64,000 bases of DNA from Latrodectus hesperus (taxonomy: Eukaryota > Arthropoda > Arachnida > Araneae > Theridiidae): NCBI GenBank assembly GCA_037975125.1, contig CM075853.1, positions 76,760,246 to 76,824,245 of the forward strand, read 5' to 3'. Position 1 is the first letter of the stretch. Every line of letters begins with the position of its first letter. Both the position numbers and the translations under genes were made by a program. This document shows positions 47,494 to 57,875 of this stretch, piece after piece. The notes beneath the pieces were generated by a model. That model was not told the DNA's origin. It made no database searches and saw only the letters and a program-made list of their open reading frames with translations.

Positions 47494-47862
47494 CTGAAAT
47501 ATGTATAGTAAAAGCATTTTTTTATATATTAAGTTCCTCAAATTTTTAATTCATAGGTAGTCTTGTTTCAAAATCGTAGTATATAATTGAACAAGGTAAC
47601 ACAAAACAGTTTATAATATTTCATTTTTAAAATTACTTAAATGAAAATAAACTGAGTTGATTTAAAAGTACATATCGTAGCTACTTTTCCAACACTAATT
47701 AAGAAGAATATAACATGCACATTATTTACAGATGTCTTTTCTATTTCGTTGAGTGAGAAAAACAATCTTCTTGCTCGATTTGGAAGTGTTTCCCTACCGC
47801 ATCGTAAAACAGCGGGAATCATATGGGGAGCAGTTTTTCCTAGAAATTTCCCCTACTTTAGG

Positions 47863-47974
47863 TTACCGTAATGAAGTCGAAAATAGCCAAGTTTGGCGTT
47901 AAAAAGTTTTCAGCTTCATAGGTAGGATGTGACAGTAGTTCTGTTTTTTGTAATTAGCTAAAGACCGGAAGTTT
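47863..47974 (-). repeat. Dispersed repeat, short copy
   Basis: Inverted counterpart of 2414-2799 that lacks the interior. See that entry for the shared blocks. Confidence 0.7.
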
Positions 47975-48337
47975 CTATCGTGAAAATAGCACTTGTGACA
48001 CGCTAAAATATTATCCTCAACGGACTTCGATTTTCCTCAACGGAGGTCTAGCAGGGCCTTAAGGAAAACTACATTTTTTCATTTGTTTCGTCAAATTCTC
48101 AAGCTCCCTAAGTTTTTAAGTATGCATAAATAAAGAAACTTATATATTTTAAGTGATTAAATATTATATGTATATTTTATGTAATATAGATTAAATAAAA
48201 TTTGGGATTCATGTTACAATTGGAAATGATTTTGAATTAGTTTTCTACATGAGCATTTGTCAACATGATTCATCAGAAATTTATCTGCTTTCCTCCCTTG
48301 TATCATGATTAGGTCCCACAATTTATTAAAAGTTCCT

Positions 48338-48512
48338 GACTGGTTTCAAATTGGTAGCTGCATTTTTTGTTCTCTTGCCTCAACAGCTTGCGATTTTAAA
48401 TCCAATCTTGGACTTTGGTTTTAGTGGTTTAGCTAATTTAAAATATAGACTCTCTCCAGTCCAATTAGCCATTTCTGTGCAAAAAATAGCCATTGATTGA
48501 TTAATCAACCAT
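48338..48512 (+). repeat. SINE family 1, diverged full-length
   Basis: actggtttcaaattggtagc, gttctcttgcctcaacagc, tttagtggtttagc, ccaattagccatttctgtgc and aaaaaatagccattgattg follow the consensus. The B box is lost. Confidence 0.7.
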
Positions 48513-48795
48513 TACAATAACTTTTGGCGTACTCAATAAAGGTCATATTTCACGACGCGGAGATAATATTTTTACTCTATCTTCACAATTTTAAATCTTT
48601 TGTCTCGTCCAAATTTCTGGTGAATTATATGAATATGGCTGCTCCTTCAAACAAGAGTATGTTTGGTGTTCATAAACTTTGTGATTTCAGTGGTGGAAAT
48701 ATATAATAAGAAGAAATACTAGCAAATTTATTGTGCCAAAATTACATATCTCACACAAAATGTTTTTTTCATTTACAATCAATTCTGCTGATAGT

Positions 48796-48957
48796 TTGTT
48801 GCTCAAAGGTATATTTTGTTGTACATGAGAGCTAATTAGACTGACCTACAGTTTAAAGTGGATTCCGGACACTACAAACATCAAAGTCAAGATTCGAATC
48901 CACGAAATGTCAAACCAGAGGCAAAAGTGCTAACCATTCGAATATCAGTCCGGCCAG
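48796..48957 (-). repeat. SINE family 1 on the minus strand
   Basis: Read as reverse complement: ctggccggactgatattcg, gttagcacttttgcctctgg, gtggattcgaatcttg, a good B box, ccggaatccactttaaactg and a gagcaacaaa tail. It converges with the copy at 48338. Confidence 0.85.
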
Positions 48958-49438
48958 TTCTCTTGATGACCGATTGATTAGTTTAGTTGCTCTGGTGTGC
49001 GGCCATAGGAAGTTGAAGAGATTTCTGAAACATTAAACTTCTTTTGATTATGAAATTTTTAGAGATTTATAAATTACTAATATCTTTGATAAGATATTCA
49101 ATGAAGCTTAATGTAAAATTGCAAGAAGAGTAATGAAGAATCTTCCCAAACAGCTTTGATCATTTTATAATTTAAGTTTTTCTGCAAATGGTGGGAAAAA
49201 AAGATAGGAAGTTTTCCATACTTAATTATATACAGCTTAATATCACTTAGCTCAACACAAAATGCGTATGTAGAAATCGGAAACGTAATACAAATTTCAT
49301 AGTTTAACAGTGACATCGATAACATTTATGACATTTCAACCAGACGTTGGAAATTGTTTCGTAATTTTCTATGAATTGTCATTTTCTAAGAGGTGGCTTT
49401 ACTCGGATATTGTTTTCTATTTTCTGAGTTCTTTATAC

Positions 49439-49888
49439 CAGTGTTTCTCAACCAGTGTTTCTCAACTAGTAAGAAATATTTACCGGTCCACGAAATAACC
49501 AGCTTTTATAGGCCGACCACCGATACAGTACCTACATTACAATAATAATAGTTTACTAGTTTAAAAAATAATGTAATCTTTGATGAAAAATACAACAAAC
49601 TGGGAACTATGTACCAGGCAACTGGCAACTATATATCATTCACGTTGGAATTTTCTTGGAGTTTTAATTAAGTTTTGGAGCTTTTATTCTCGATGCAATA
49701 TTATATAAGTAAGTTGAATATACAAATGTAAATTATAACAAACAAAATGCTTTAAAAATTATGTATATCTTCATGATTTATCTTTGTGAACAATTGTGCA
49801 TTGGGTCAAATTATTAATATTACTGGTCCGCGCGAACGTGCCGAAATATTTTACCGGTCCTTGGAGTAAATTCAGTTGAGAAACACTG
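49439..49888. mobile_element. hAT-type MITE, copy 2
   Basis: Ends cagtgtttctcaac and gttgagaaacactg. A perfect 8-bp duplication ctttatac lies on both sides (49431-49438 and 49889-49896). The left end is doubled: tgtttctcaac is repeated 15 bp further in. It has no coding capacity. It is less decayed than copy 1, so it is probably the younger insertion. Confidence 0.93.
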
Positions 49889-49896
49889 CTTTATAC

Positions 49897-50964
49897 TACA
49901 ATAATGTCCAATTCATCACTTATCTTTTCAATATAATAATACTTTCTCAATAAGCTCGTTCCTTTTGAATAAATATTTAGATTTTATACCTTGTTAAGAT
50001 CTTCTCGAAGCTTACTTCAAATATTTGTGAATATTTTTTTAAATGGTTGACTTTTTCTCAGACAATGTACTCTAAGAACAAAAACACTGAAATCCCAAAT
50101 TACACAACTAGTTTTGAGAGTTTATTGGGCATAATATAGTCATTCAAAATGATCATTTTCTTTAAAAACTTTAAAGACAGTCTTAACAGCGTGGTAGAGA
50201 ATACACAATATTTTTTAAAATTGCAAAGTTTTGACATCAACAACACATCTAGATAGAAATTTTCTAAGGTCTCCCAAAAAAAATGCAAAATGAAATTGTT
50301 ACAAAAGTTTGTGTGTACAAACAAAAATTAATGTTATCCAAAGAAAAGAGAATATGTAATCCAATCATTAAAACTAGACACTGCATACTTAAAAACTTAT
50401 ACTATATTGGAGCAAGATAAAAAAATTTATAAAATACAAACTACAGCCACAATGAAAATATTTTGAACAGTGGCACAGAAGATACCATTTGGCTTGTATG
50501 AAGATCTTATAAATTAAGTAAAAGTAAATAAATCTGTATCGTTTTTAAGATGATACACAAATAATATGCTTGATTGAGATAACCATACTTTATTGTCGGT
50601 TCAATGAATGAACTTCCCATTCCACTGCCAAAAAAAAAAAAATGTCTCGCACAGATTTATTCCTATAATATTTGTGTTAAAAGTATCATCTTGTTGATCA
50701 AAACAAATGATTTTGAGGCAGGAATAAATTTTAAAGATATTATATTGACTTGATCATCAGTACTGTTCAAAAGGAACGAGACAAAAAAAACTCTCCCATT
50801 CAGCACATATTTCTTATACCGCAGTATTCACCTATAATTTGTTGCAGTTATGCTAGTATATGTCAAAATTATTTTACATGTTATTTTATGCAACATGGCA
50901 CATATGCATAAAAATTAGCATTTTCGTTACTTCTTAAGAGAACCGAAAGAGATCACATGCACAC
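49897..50964. other. Gene-free stretch
   Basis: AT-rich with a short poly(A) run near 50629. Minus-strand ORFs of about 75 codons here show no domain or codon pattern, and I see nothing else. Confidence 0.5.
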
Positions 50965-51250
50965 TAAAAAAAAAGCACTGTAATTTTACAGCAAAATGTG
51001 CTGGCGTTTTGGGCGCCAGTACAATATGCTGTAAATTTTACAGCATATTCGTAAAACTTTTACAGTTCTTTTTACTGTAATTTATACAGCACTTTTCACT
51101 GTAATTTTACAGCCCTTTTCACTGTAATTTTTACAGCAATTTTTACTGTTATTTTTACAGCCTTTTTCACGGTAATTTTTACAGCACTTTTTACTGTTAT
51201 TTTTACAGCACTTTTTATTGTTATTTTTACAGCACATTTTACTATGCATT
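50965..51250. repeat. Tandem/subterminal repeat block, units around actgtaatttttacagcac
   Basis: At 51067-51240 about eight units of 22-25 bp of the type actgttatttttacagcact repeat head to tail. Each unit is itself a small palindrome (ctgtaa...ttacag). The block starts after cacactaaaaaaaaagcac and an inverted ctgtaaattttacag pair with a GC-rich spacer (gcgttttgggcgcc). Confidence 0.8.
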
Positions 51251-54051
51251 TTGCTGCATATTTTACAAAACCTACTGCAATAGCTATTCATAACTATCAT
51301 CATGATTTGTAAAGATAACAGTAGAGTATAAATCAATTTTGAAAACACAATAGCTAATTTCCTAATTATGGGCCAACTATTATTAAGCAATTATTTATAT
51401 AATATACAAAGTACAAAAACATAACTAATGTTATATTGCAGAAGATGTCATTTTTCAGAACATTTTGTGATCACTAGTTTATCTTTCAATACGTAACGAG
51501 ATTGTTTAACTTTCTAACCTCAAAATCTTGGATCAAATCGTAACTTAGTTGAATAGTTAAGAAGGTTGAATTTTTTATTACATATTTTTTTAAAAAATTA
51601 AGAAATAACAGTTATATTGAAATAGATACAATGCTTAGCATAAAATTGATTTGCGATATACCTGTGATTCTACAGATTTAGGATAAAAAGAAACCTTACA
51701 AAACATTCCATTTTACTAAAAATACCAAAGGGGAATTAGTTAATGATGTAGTATTTTAATTATACTGTAAAGACAATAAAAGTTTTCTTTTTAATATTGT
51801 TTAAAGTAATTGATTTTTTCTGTTATAATATAAGCAAATAAAGATTCTGAGAAAAAAACCAATATAGTTGACAATACACAAATAATTGTAAAGAATTTTT
51901 TTATTTACATTTAAAGTTGTATAAATTATTTAAAAGTGACAAAAAACACGTGCTTGGATTCCATTCTTGACATATTTTTTAGATTTCGTTCCCTGCAAGG
52001 GATTAAAGTTGAACAAGCATCTGAAAAACAAACAAACAAGAAAAAAATAGACACATGAATAACTAATTTGAAATTTCAAGAGCTGAATATTTCAGAAAAG
52101 TTGTTTAATAGTTCAATAAAATATTTAGAAATTTTCATAGTTTTATATAATTAATTGAATTTCCCTAAAATATACTTCTCTTAATAGTTAACAAATGGTT
52201 GTTACATTTATTCAATCACAATCATTTTGATGATAAAAGATATTTCAAGTGATTTTAGCAATTTCATGATAAGAATTTTTGGTAATGAAGGTCTCACTTC
52301 TTATGAAGATGATAAAATCTTTACTTCAATTAAATCGTTCTAACTGATGTTTTCTATCTCGAAAAACTAATTTGTAGTTGATTTAATTAAAAGAGAATAT
52401 AGAATTTGTTTTATAAGGATTCATTTATGTTATCGAAAATTATTTCCTCTGAAAAGCAAATCATAACACTTCCAATTGTGAATTACAAATTTTTAGAAAT
52501 TAAGTGCGAAATATGAACTTTATGCCCACATTTTAAAGGTAACATACAAAAACCGATTTTAAGTTTAAAAAATTAATTTTGTAGAGAATATGGAAATATT
52601 TCTTTTGCATACATATTTACACAATTGAAAAACATTTCCATCGAAAATAAACAGAAAAATTAAAATGCTATAATGTGTCAAAGTAACAATAATTTATGAA
52701 ATAACATTTTATAAAACATTTGCTTAAAACTGAATTTCTTTAATTCGTAAATAGTTATCGCAAAAGTGAAATCTAAGTTGTCTTAGAGTGAGATCAAAGT
52801 TGTATTTCTCGCTAAGAAAACTTTAATTTCAATAAAAAAATTACATGAAATAGTGCAAAATTAGGAAACAAGATTTCCCAAACAGGTTTTTAATTAATGT
52901 TCTAATTAATAATATAAATTTAAAAAAATTAATCATGGTTATAAAATAATAAAATTTACATTTTCTAAATAAATGACCTTAATTCGAATGGTACTTCCTA
53001 AAATGTATTTAAAAAAATATTTCTTATATATTTGTTATAAAATAATGATTTTAAAAAATTAAATATTTTAAAAAAAACAGTACATTTTTCATTGAAATGC
53101 ATTTTTATATTTCATGCAAATTCTAAACACAAGACCATTTATTCTAATAAATATCATTATTTGTAATATTATTTTATTGAAAGAATTTACAAACATTTAT
53201 GCCTAAAAAATTTATTATTTTAATGCATGTTACGAAATGGAATTGAATTATTGATCATAATTAGAATGCAATTTAACGATCTGTATTAAAAAATATACAT
53301 TTTTGAATAAAATTCTAATCAAAAAATTATTAAAAAATATAAAATATAAAAAAAAATTATTAAAAAAAAATAAATTTATTGTATATTAACTAAATATAAC
53401 ATATATGTTATATTTAGTTAATATACAATAAATTATATCATTTTACAATTAAAGAAAAATCAGGAATGTTCAACAACGAAATAAAATAGAAATTCCGTTA
53501 ATATATTTAATAATATATATATAAAAGAAAATAACAATAGATGATTATTCAATTTTAATTTCGAAAGAAATATAGCTAAGCAATTTTATAACAATGGAAA
53601 CACGTAAATACAATTCTAATTTCATCAAAAATTTGATAATTAAAATACTGATCAATTATGTTACCAAACTACTATAAAATATTTTAAATATTAATAAAAA
53701 GTAAGTAAAAAAATTGAAACTGAATTAACAATAGTAAATATGATCATTTGTAAATTCAGCTTAGAATTTTTTGAAATGTTCAGTCAAATTTATAAGAACT
53801 TATGTATATCAAAGTTAGCTAACAAATTGCATAATAAACAATATGAAAAGTATACGTTACCTTATATTTGGTGGTTAAATTTCAATAGCACTTCAATTAA
53901 AGGAACAACTATTCTCAAAATATCACCAACTTCACTAAGCGAAATCAAGGTAAAATAAATGGCGAAAATAATTTGATTCATTTGTCACAGGAACAAAAGA
54001 AACTTTTATCCCGCGAATTCAATGCGCATGCCCAGCAAACGATTTTTTGCG
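51251..54051. other. Gene-free AT-rich DNA between the two ctgtaa blocks
   Basis: No supported ORF. It holds the 62-bp palindrome. If the flanking blocks are ends of one element, this is its degenerate interior. Confidence 0.4.
53373..53434. repeat. Perfect 62-bp palindrome
   Basis: A 31-base left arm (53373-53403, aatttattgtatattaac...) is followed without a spacer by its exact reverse complement (53404-53434). Every base pairs. Confidence 0.92.
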
Positions 54052-54156
54052 GCTGAATTTTACAGTAAAATTTACTGTAATCTTTAGTGTTCCTATAACA
54101 GCTATTTAAATAACAGTGATTTTCACTGTATTTCTTCCGTTTTTTTTACAGTGTGT
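54052..54156. repeat. Matching inverted block: ttacagtaaa...ttacagtgtg
   Basis: It contains ttttacagtaaaatttactg, ataacagtgattttcactg and a final ttttttttacagtgtg. Read in reverse, its end (cacactgtaaaaaaaa) resembles the start of the block at 50965 (cacactaaaaaaaaa). This could be the other end of one element. Confidence 0.5.
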
Positions 54157-54346
54157 ATTTAACCCACCTTCGCATATTCTTGCATACATATAGTCATTTG
54201 TATATTGTATGCACTAATAACATCCCTGATGAGTTTTTAGAGTCCATTTAAAGCATTATGGCAGGGATACAGATCAATATATATACCTATTCGAACTGTA
54301 TGGATAGAAGATAAATTCTGAAGTGTTCACGGAGTTTAACACTCAC

Positions 54347-54649
54347 TTATGAGCCATCCTTAAAGTAGTCCCAATTTTCCTTTGTGTCCAGCAGACCTCT
54401 TATAGAGTTGAGGTTTTCCTTGCACAATTCTATCTCGCAGATAATGTTTAGCCATAATCGCGCGTGCGCGTTGTATGCTATCACTTTTGACACGTTAGTT
54501 ACTGATGACCCCAACGGCTGTGTCACCGTGTTTACCGATACACCTTTCACACTGCCTACTCTTAAAATTGTCTTTCCTTTTAACTTCACCCAAAACGAAA
54601 AGCCAACAATGATATACATTACACAAATCATTGAGACAATAAATGACAA
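54347..54649 (-). CDS. Unrecognised 100-residue ORF, doubtful
   Basis: The minus strand is open for 100 codons in a patch that is less AT-rich than its surroundings. It starts with a hydrophobic stretch (MSFIVSMICVMYIIVGFSFW) that could be a signal anchor or membrane helix. A polar part with KLKGKTILRVGS and CEIELCKENLNS follows, and the stop is immediately followed by gtgagt, a donor-like sequence. The opposite strand is open over nearly the same interval (54384-54659), so openness alone proves little. I recognise no family. It could be a decayed exon or chance. Confidence 0.25.
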   Translation of the reverse strand: MSFIVSMICVMYIIVGFSFWVKLKGKTILRVGSVKGVSVNTVTQPLGSSVTNVSKVIAYNAHARLWLNIICEIELCKENLNSIRGLLDTKENWDYFKDGS

Positions 54650-55552
54650 TTTAATATAAATAATTGGTAGTTTGTATTTAATTTAATCCTATTATATCCA
54701 AAATGGAAATCACCTTTATCAGCTAGGATTTTCTATTTTGGACAACCTCTATTTATAGAACAAACTTCACTTGCCATTAAAAATCGTTGATAAATTAATT
54801 TTTATTCACATAATTTATATTTAAATAAAAGTATATTAATCATATTTATAGAAAAGATAATTATGTAAATGAAATTTTATGCCCTTTAAAAGTGTTATTT
54901 AATGAAAGCATTTTTGTATGCAAATATGGTATAAAAAGATCTATATATAAGTGCGATATGATCTGACTTATGAAGTTGAATATTTTCTTACAATAATTTT
55001 CATGGAATATATCATAATGAATACTAATGAGAACTTATTGAGAGTATTATAATAAACACAATTCTTAATATTTGAAGATTTTTTGCTATGAATGTTTATT
55101 TTGTTTTAAAGTTAAAAACAAACTCAGAAACAGCATTTTAAGTAAGTATTCAGCAGTCTAACTCAGGGCTAGGGGAAAGAGAAGGGCTGGCTCAAATGCT
55201 CCCGAAAACTGTCACCGGAAATAGCCGTTGTCAGGCATCCAAGGAGAATAAGCTGCCTGGAGTTTCTAAGCAAAATACTTACTTTTTATTTTTAAGTTCA
55301 TTTTGTTTTTAATCAGAGTGAAAAAAACTACAATGCCTCTCAAATATTTAGTAAATTTGCAATTACTATTTAATAAACCCAAAAAATTATTATTAATATT
55401 GAAATTAACTTAAAATTGTATAACCAATATAAAAATATATTTACCTGTTAGCTTTAGATTGTCTTGATTTTTTGACTATTGACCCATTTCTTGTTTTTCT
55501 GTTGAGCTTTATTATGAGATACTATCGTTACATTTCTATTTAAATACTTAAT

Positions 55553-56716
55553 TCATATAAATGTTCTCAAGCGACAAAAATGTTTAATTGCCTTTCGATT
55601 TACAGTAGGAAAAGAAGACTCTGTTTCATTTATTAATGTTTCTATGACATTTTTCCCTTTAGAAAATGTGTCGCCATGAAATTTGCGAAACATTATGTCC
55701 ATTTGTTTTATAGTTTCCATCCATGCTTTTGTTGGAACAGTAAGTCCCCCAGCCGAAATTAAATTAATCCACTCGGAATGATTGGGCATGTCGACTGAAT
55801 TTCTTGATATAGTTCCAAGTGAATTATCTTTAATTTTATAAGCAATATAACCTGCCACATAAACCATAGCTTCTTTTTCAAATGGAGATATATCACAATT
55901 TGGATTGGAAGAGCCAAGTTCATTTTCCCAAGATAAAGGTTAGGGATTAATTACGAATTCCCGATTTAATTCATCATCTTGAGAATCAAAAGAATTGATA
56001 ATTTCTTTACGTTCTTTTACATTAAATGCAGAGTCTAACATTTTACTTGTTAAATAAACGTCTGGTCCATTTTTTAAAGAGTTTACTTTAGGTGACAAAT
56101 TAGGTAATGTATTTGCGAGCAATATTTTTTTAAGCGAATAATTACTTCAGAAGGAGAAGGATGGTCATTGAATCTCCCGAGACCTCTAATTTGGCTGAAG
56201 AGGCTTTCGAGCGCATGTTGAGTAAGTCTACTTGTTAAAATATAATATACATTTATAGATTTTAAGTCTTCATATAATCCATAAAGAGAATGAATTAAAA
56301 CAATAATCCCTTTCTTAAAAGGCAAAACCGATTTTTTTGCAAATACACGTAAATTGAAAACTTCCTCCTTGATTGCGTTTAAAGTTTCTTTTTGAGTATC
56401 AAAGTATTTTTGCACTCCAAAAGCAGCTTTTAAAGGCTTGTTACTGGCTTATCGTAAGATTTTGAAGATCATGACCGAATCAAAATACATTTTGAAATGG
56501 TGTCAGATGACCATTTAGTTCCTAATTTATTTTCTTCATCTTCACGCTTATAAGGGAATAAATTATTTATCCCCATCTTTCCAAGTTTAACGTTCTCCTT
56601 TTGAAGTAATTTTATTTTCGTTTTTAATTTTTGTATTTCATTTAAAAGCAATTTTTTATTTGATTTCAATCGTTTTTATTCTTGTTGTAGGAGTTCGATT
56701 TCTTTTTTGCTCATTT
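55553..56716 (-). pseudogene. P-element-like transposase, coiled coil and C-terminal part, broken
   Basis: A Leu/Lys-rich coiled coil (LLLNEIQKLKTKIKLLQKE, 56720-56580) leads to GTKWSSDTISKCI, the usual start of the RNase H-like core. Then most of the core is missing. Reading resumes with PFKKGIIVLIHSLYGLYE, YILTSRLTQHALESLFSQIR and GRFNDHPSPSEV, the P-element/THAP9-type GTP-insertion and C-terminal region. Next comes VYVAGYIAYKI and ISAGGLTVPT, and the end is a stop just before 55553. There are frame changes near 56440 and 56110 and a TAA at 55937-55939. About 300 residues of the core appear deleted, so it is inactive. Confidence 0.85.
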
Positions 56717-57136
56717 TTAAGGAATTTCACTGTATTAAATGTTAAACAAAAAACAAACATCAATTCCATGAAAATATTTATGCTTAACATTTTTATTTAT
56801 TTGTAAGACTGTTGTTAGAAAAGCTGTAAGTACAGAAAAATATAATTGATGGTAAGCTTATTTAATCATACACTGAGCTGCGTTTGCATATTTTATTGGA
56901 AATATCAAACGGATTTTGAAAACATTCAATTGAATTATTATATTCGTTTTCCAATAAAGGAAATAATGCTGTTCAGTTCAAATCAATGAGAAAAAATTTC
57001 AATAAATTAAAAAAATAAGGTAAGCAATTTGCTTTTGATTTAGTAACAAAAGAAATAATTTGAAAAGCATAATAAGAAATTTGTTTAAGATATGTTCTTT
57101 ATGAATCGTTTTTTTCATTCCTAATTTAAGATTTAT

Positions 57137-57655
57137 TTAGTGAATCTTATCTAATTTACTTTCTTCTAATATTATTTTCTTCTGCGCATAATATTCTTTT
57201 TTTCCAATTCTTCTATATTTTTTTAAATATTCATTGCATTTAAGACACTTAATATCACCATCACATTGATTTTCTGCATCACATAATTTATGTGGACTCA
57301 CACACTCAATTCTTTCAATAGATTCTACTAATCTTCTTCTTTTCGTTTGTCTCTGTTCTCTTGGAGTATTTTGAATTATGTTTAAAGCCGGTAACTTAAG
57401 ATTAGGCAGAGCCGTCGGTTTTAATATTTTTCTCTCTGGCAAACCAAGTAGTCGATTTTGCATGTCGTCCATATATTCATTCAAATCAAAATGCTCACTG
57501 CACACTCTAGCATTCTTGGTGTTGATTTTGTCACTTCTTCGACATCTTTGCACCCATTCCTTTGAAAGCATTTGATTTCCTTTTGGAAATCGATGAAATA
57601 TTATGTGTTTTCCTTTTGTATTTCGATACATATTTGTACACGTAGCAACAACACA
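57137..57655 (-). pseudogene. P-element-like transposase, THAP DNA-binding part
   Basis: The open frame encodes a C2CH zinc finger of THAP type. CVVATC (first two Cys, beginning at 57655) lies just before the first Met at 57631. It continues with IIFHRFPK, the KEWVQRC block with its conserved Trp, and ARVCSEHF (third Cys and His). A basic stretch TKRRRL follows. The frame closes with TAA at 57137. No ATG precedes the first Cys before an upstream stop, so the start exon is lost or spliced in. THAP domains bind the transposon ends in P elements. Confidence 0.85.
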
Positions 57656-57875
57656 CGATATTTCCTCTTTAAAAAATACTCTTGCTTAAAATAAAAACAT
57701 TAAACAAGCCAAAAGTGTATGAGAAAGCTGCGATCAGACACAAGCCAGCATAGAGAATGCCAGCCAGTGGATGCCCAGTGACGTCACGCTCTTCCCCTCT
57801 CCGGTGACAAGGCGGCATGCCATACATCAAAGCGATGAGCCAGCCCTTATGTTTTCCCTAGCCCTGAGTCTAACT

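Larger units (their letters stand above)
55164..57866 (-). mobile_element. P-element-like THAP transposon, complete ends, internally deleted
   Basis: Imperfect inverted ends of about 31 bp are present: cagggctaggggaaag...aagggctggctca at 55164 and its complement ending at 57866. They are flanked by a perfect 9-bp direct repeat agtctaact (55155-55163 and 57867-57875), close to the 8 bp usual for P elements. The element carries remnants of a THAP-domain transposase on the minus strand. The length of 2703 bp and the missing core suggest an internally deleted, non-autonomous copy. Confidence 0.9.

Noticed and set aside
51082..51390. Lys/Cys-rich minus-strand ORF (CCKNNSKK repeats)
   Set aside because: It is a translation of the 24-bp tandem array, whose unit length is a multiple of three. 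Not a gene.
54225..54260. Second ctgatgag motif
   Set aside because: No GAAA box or stem II follows.
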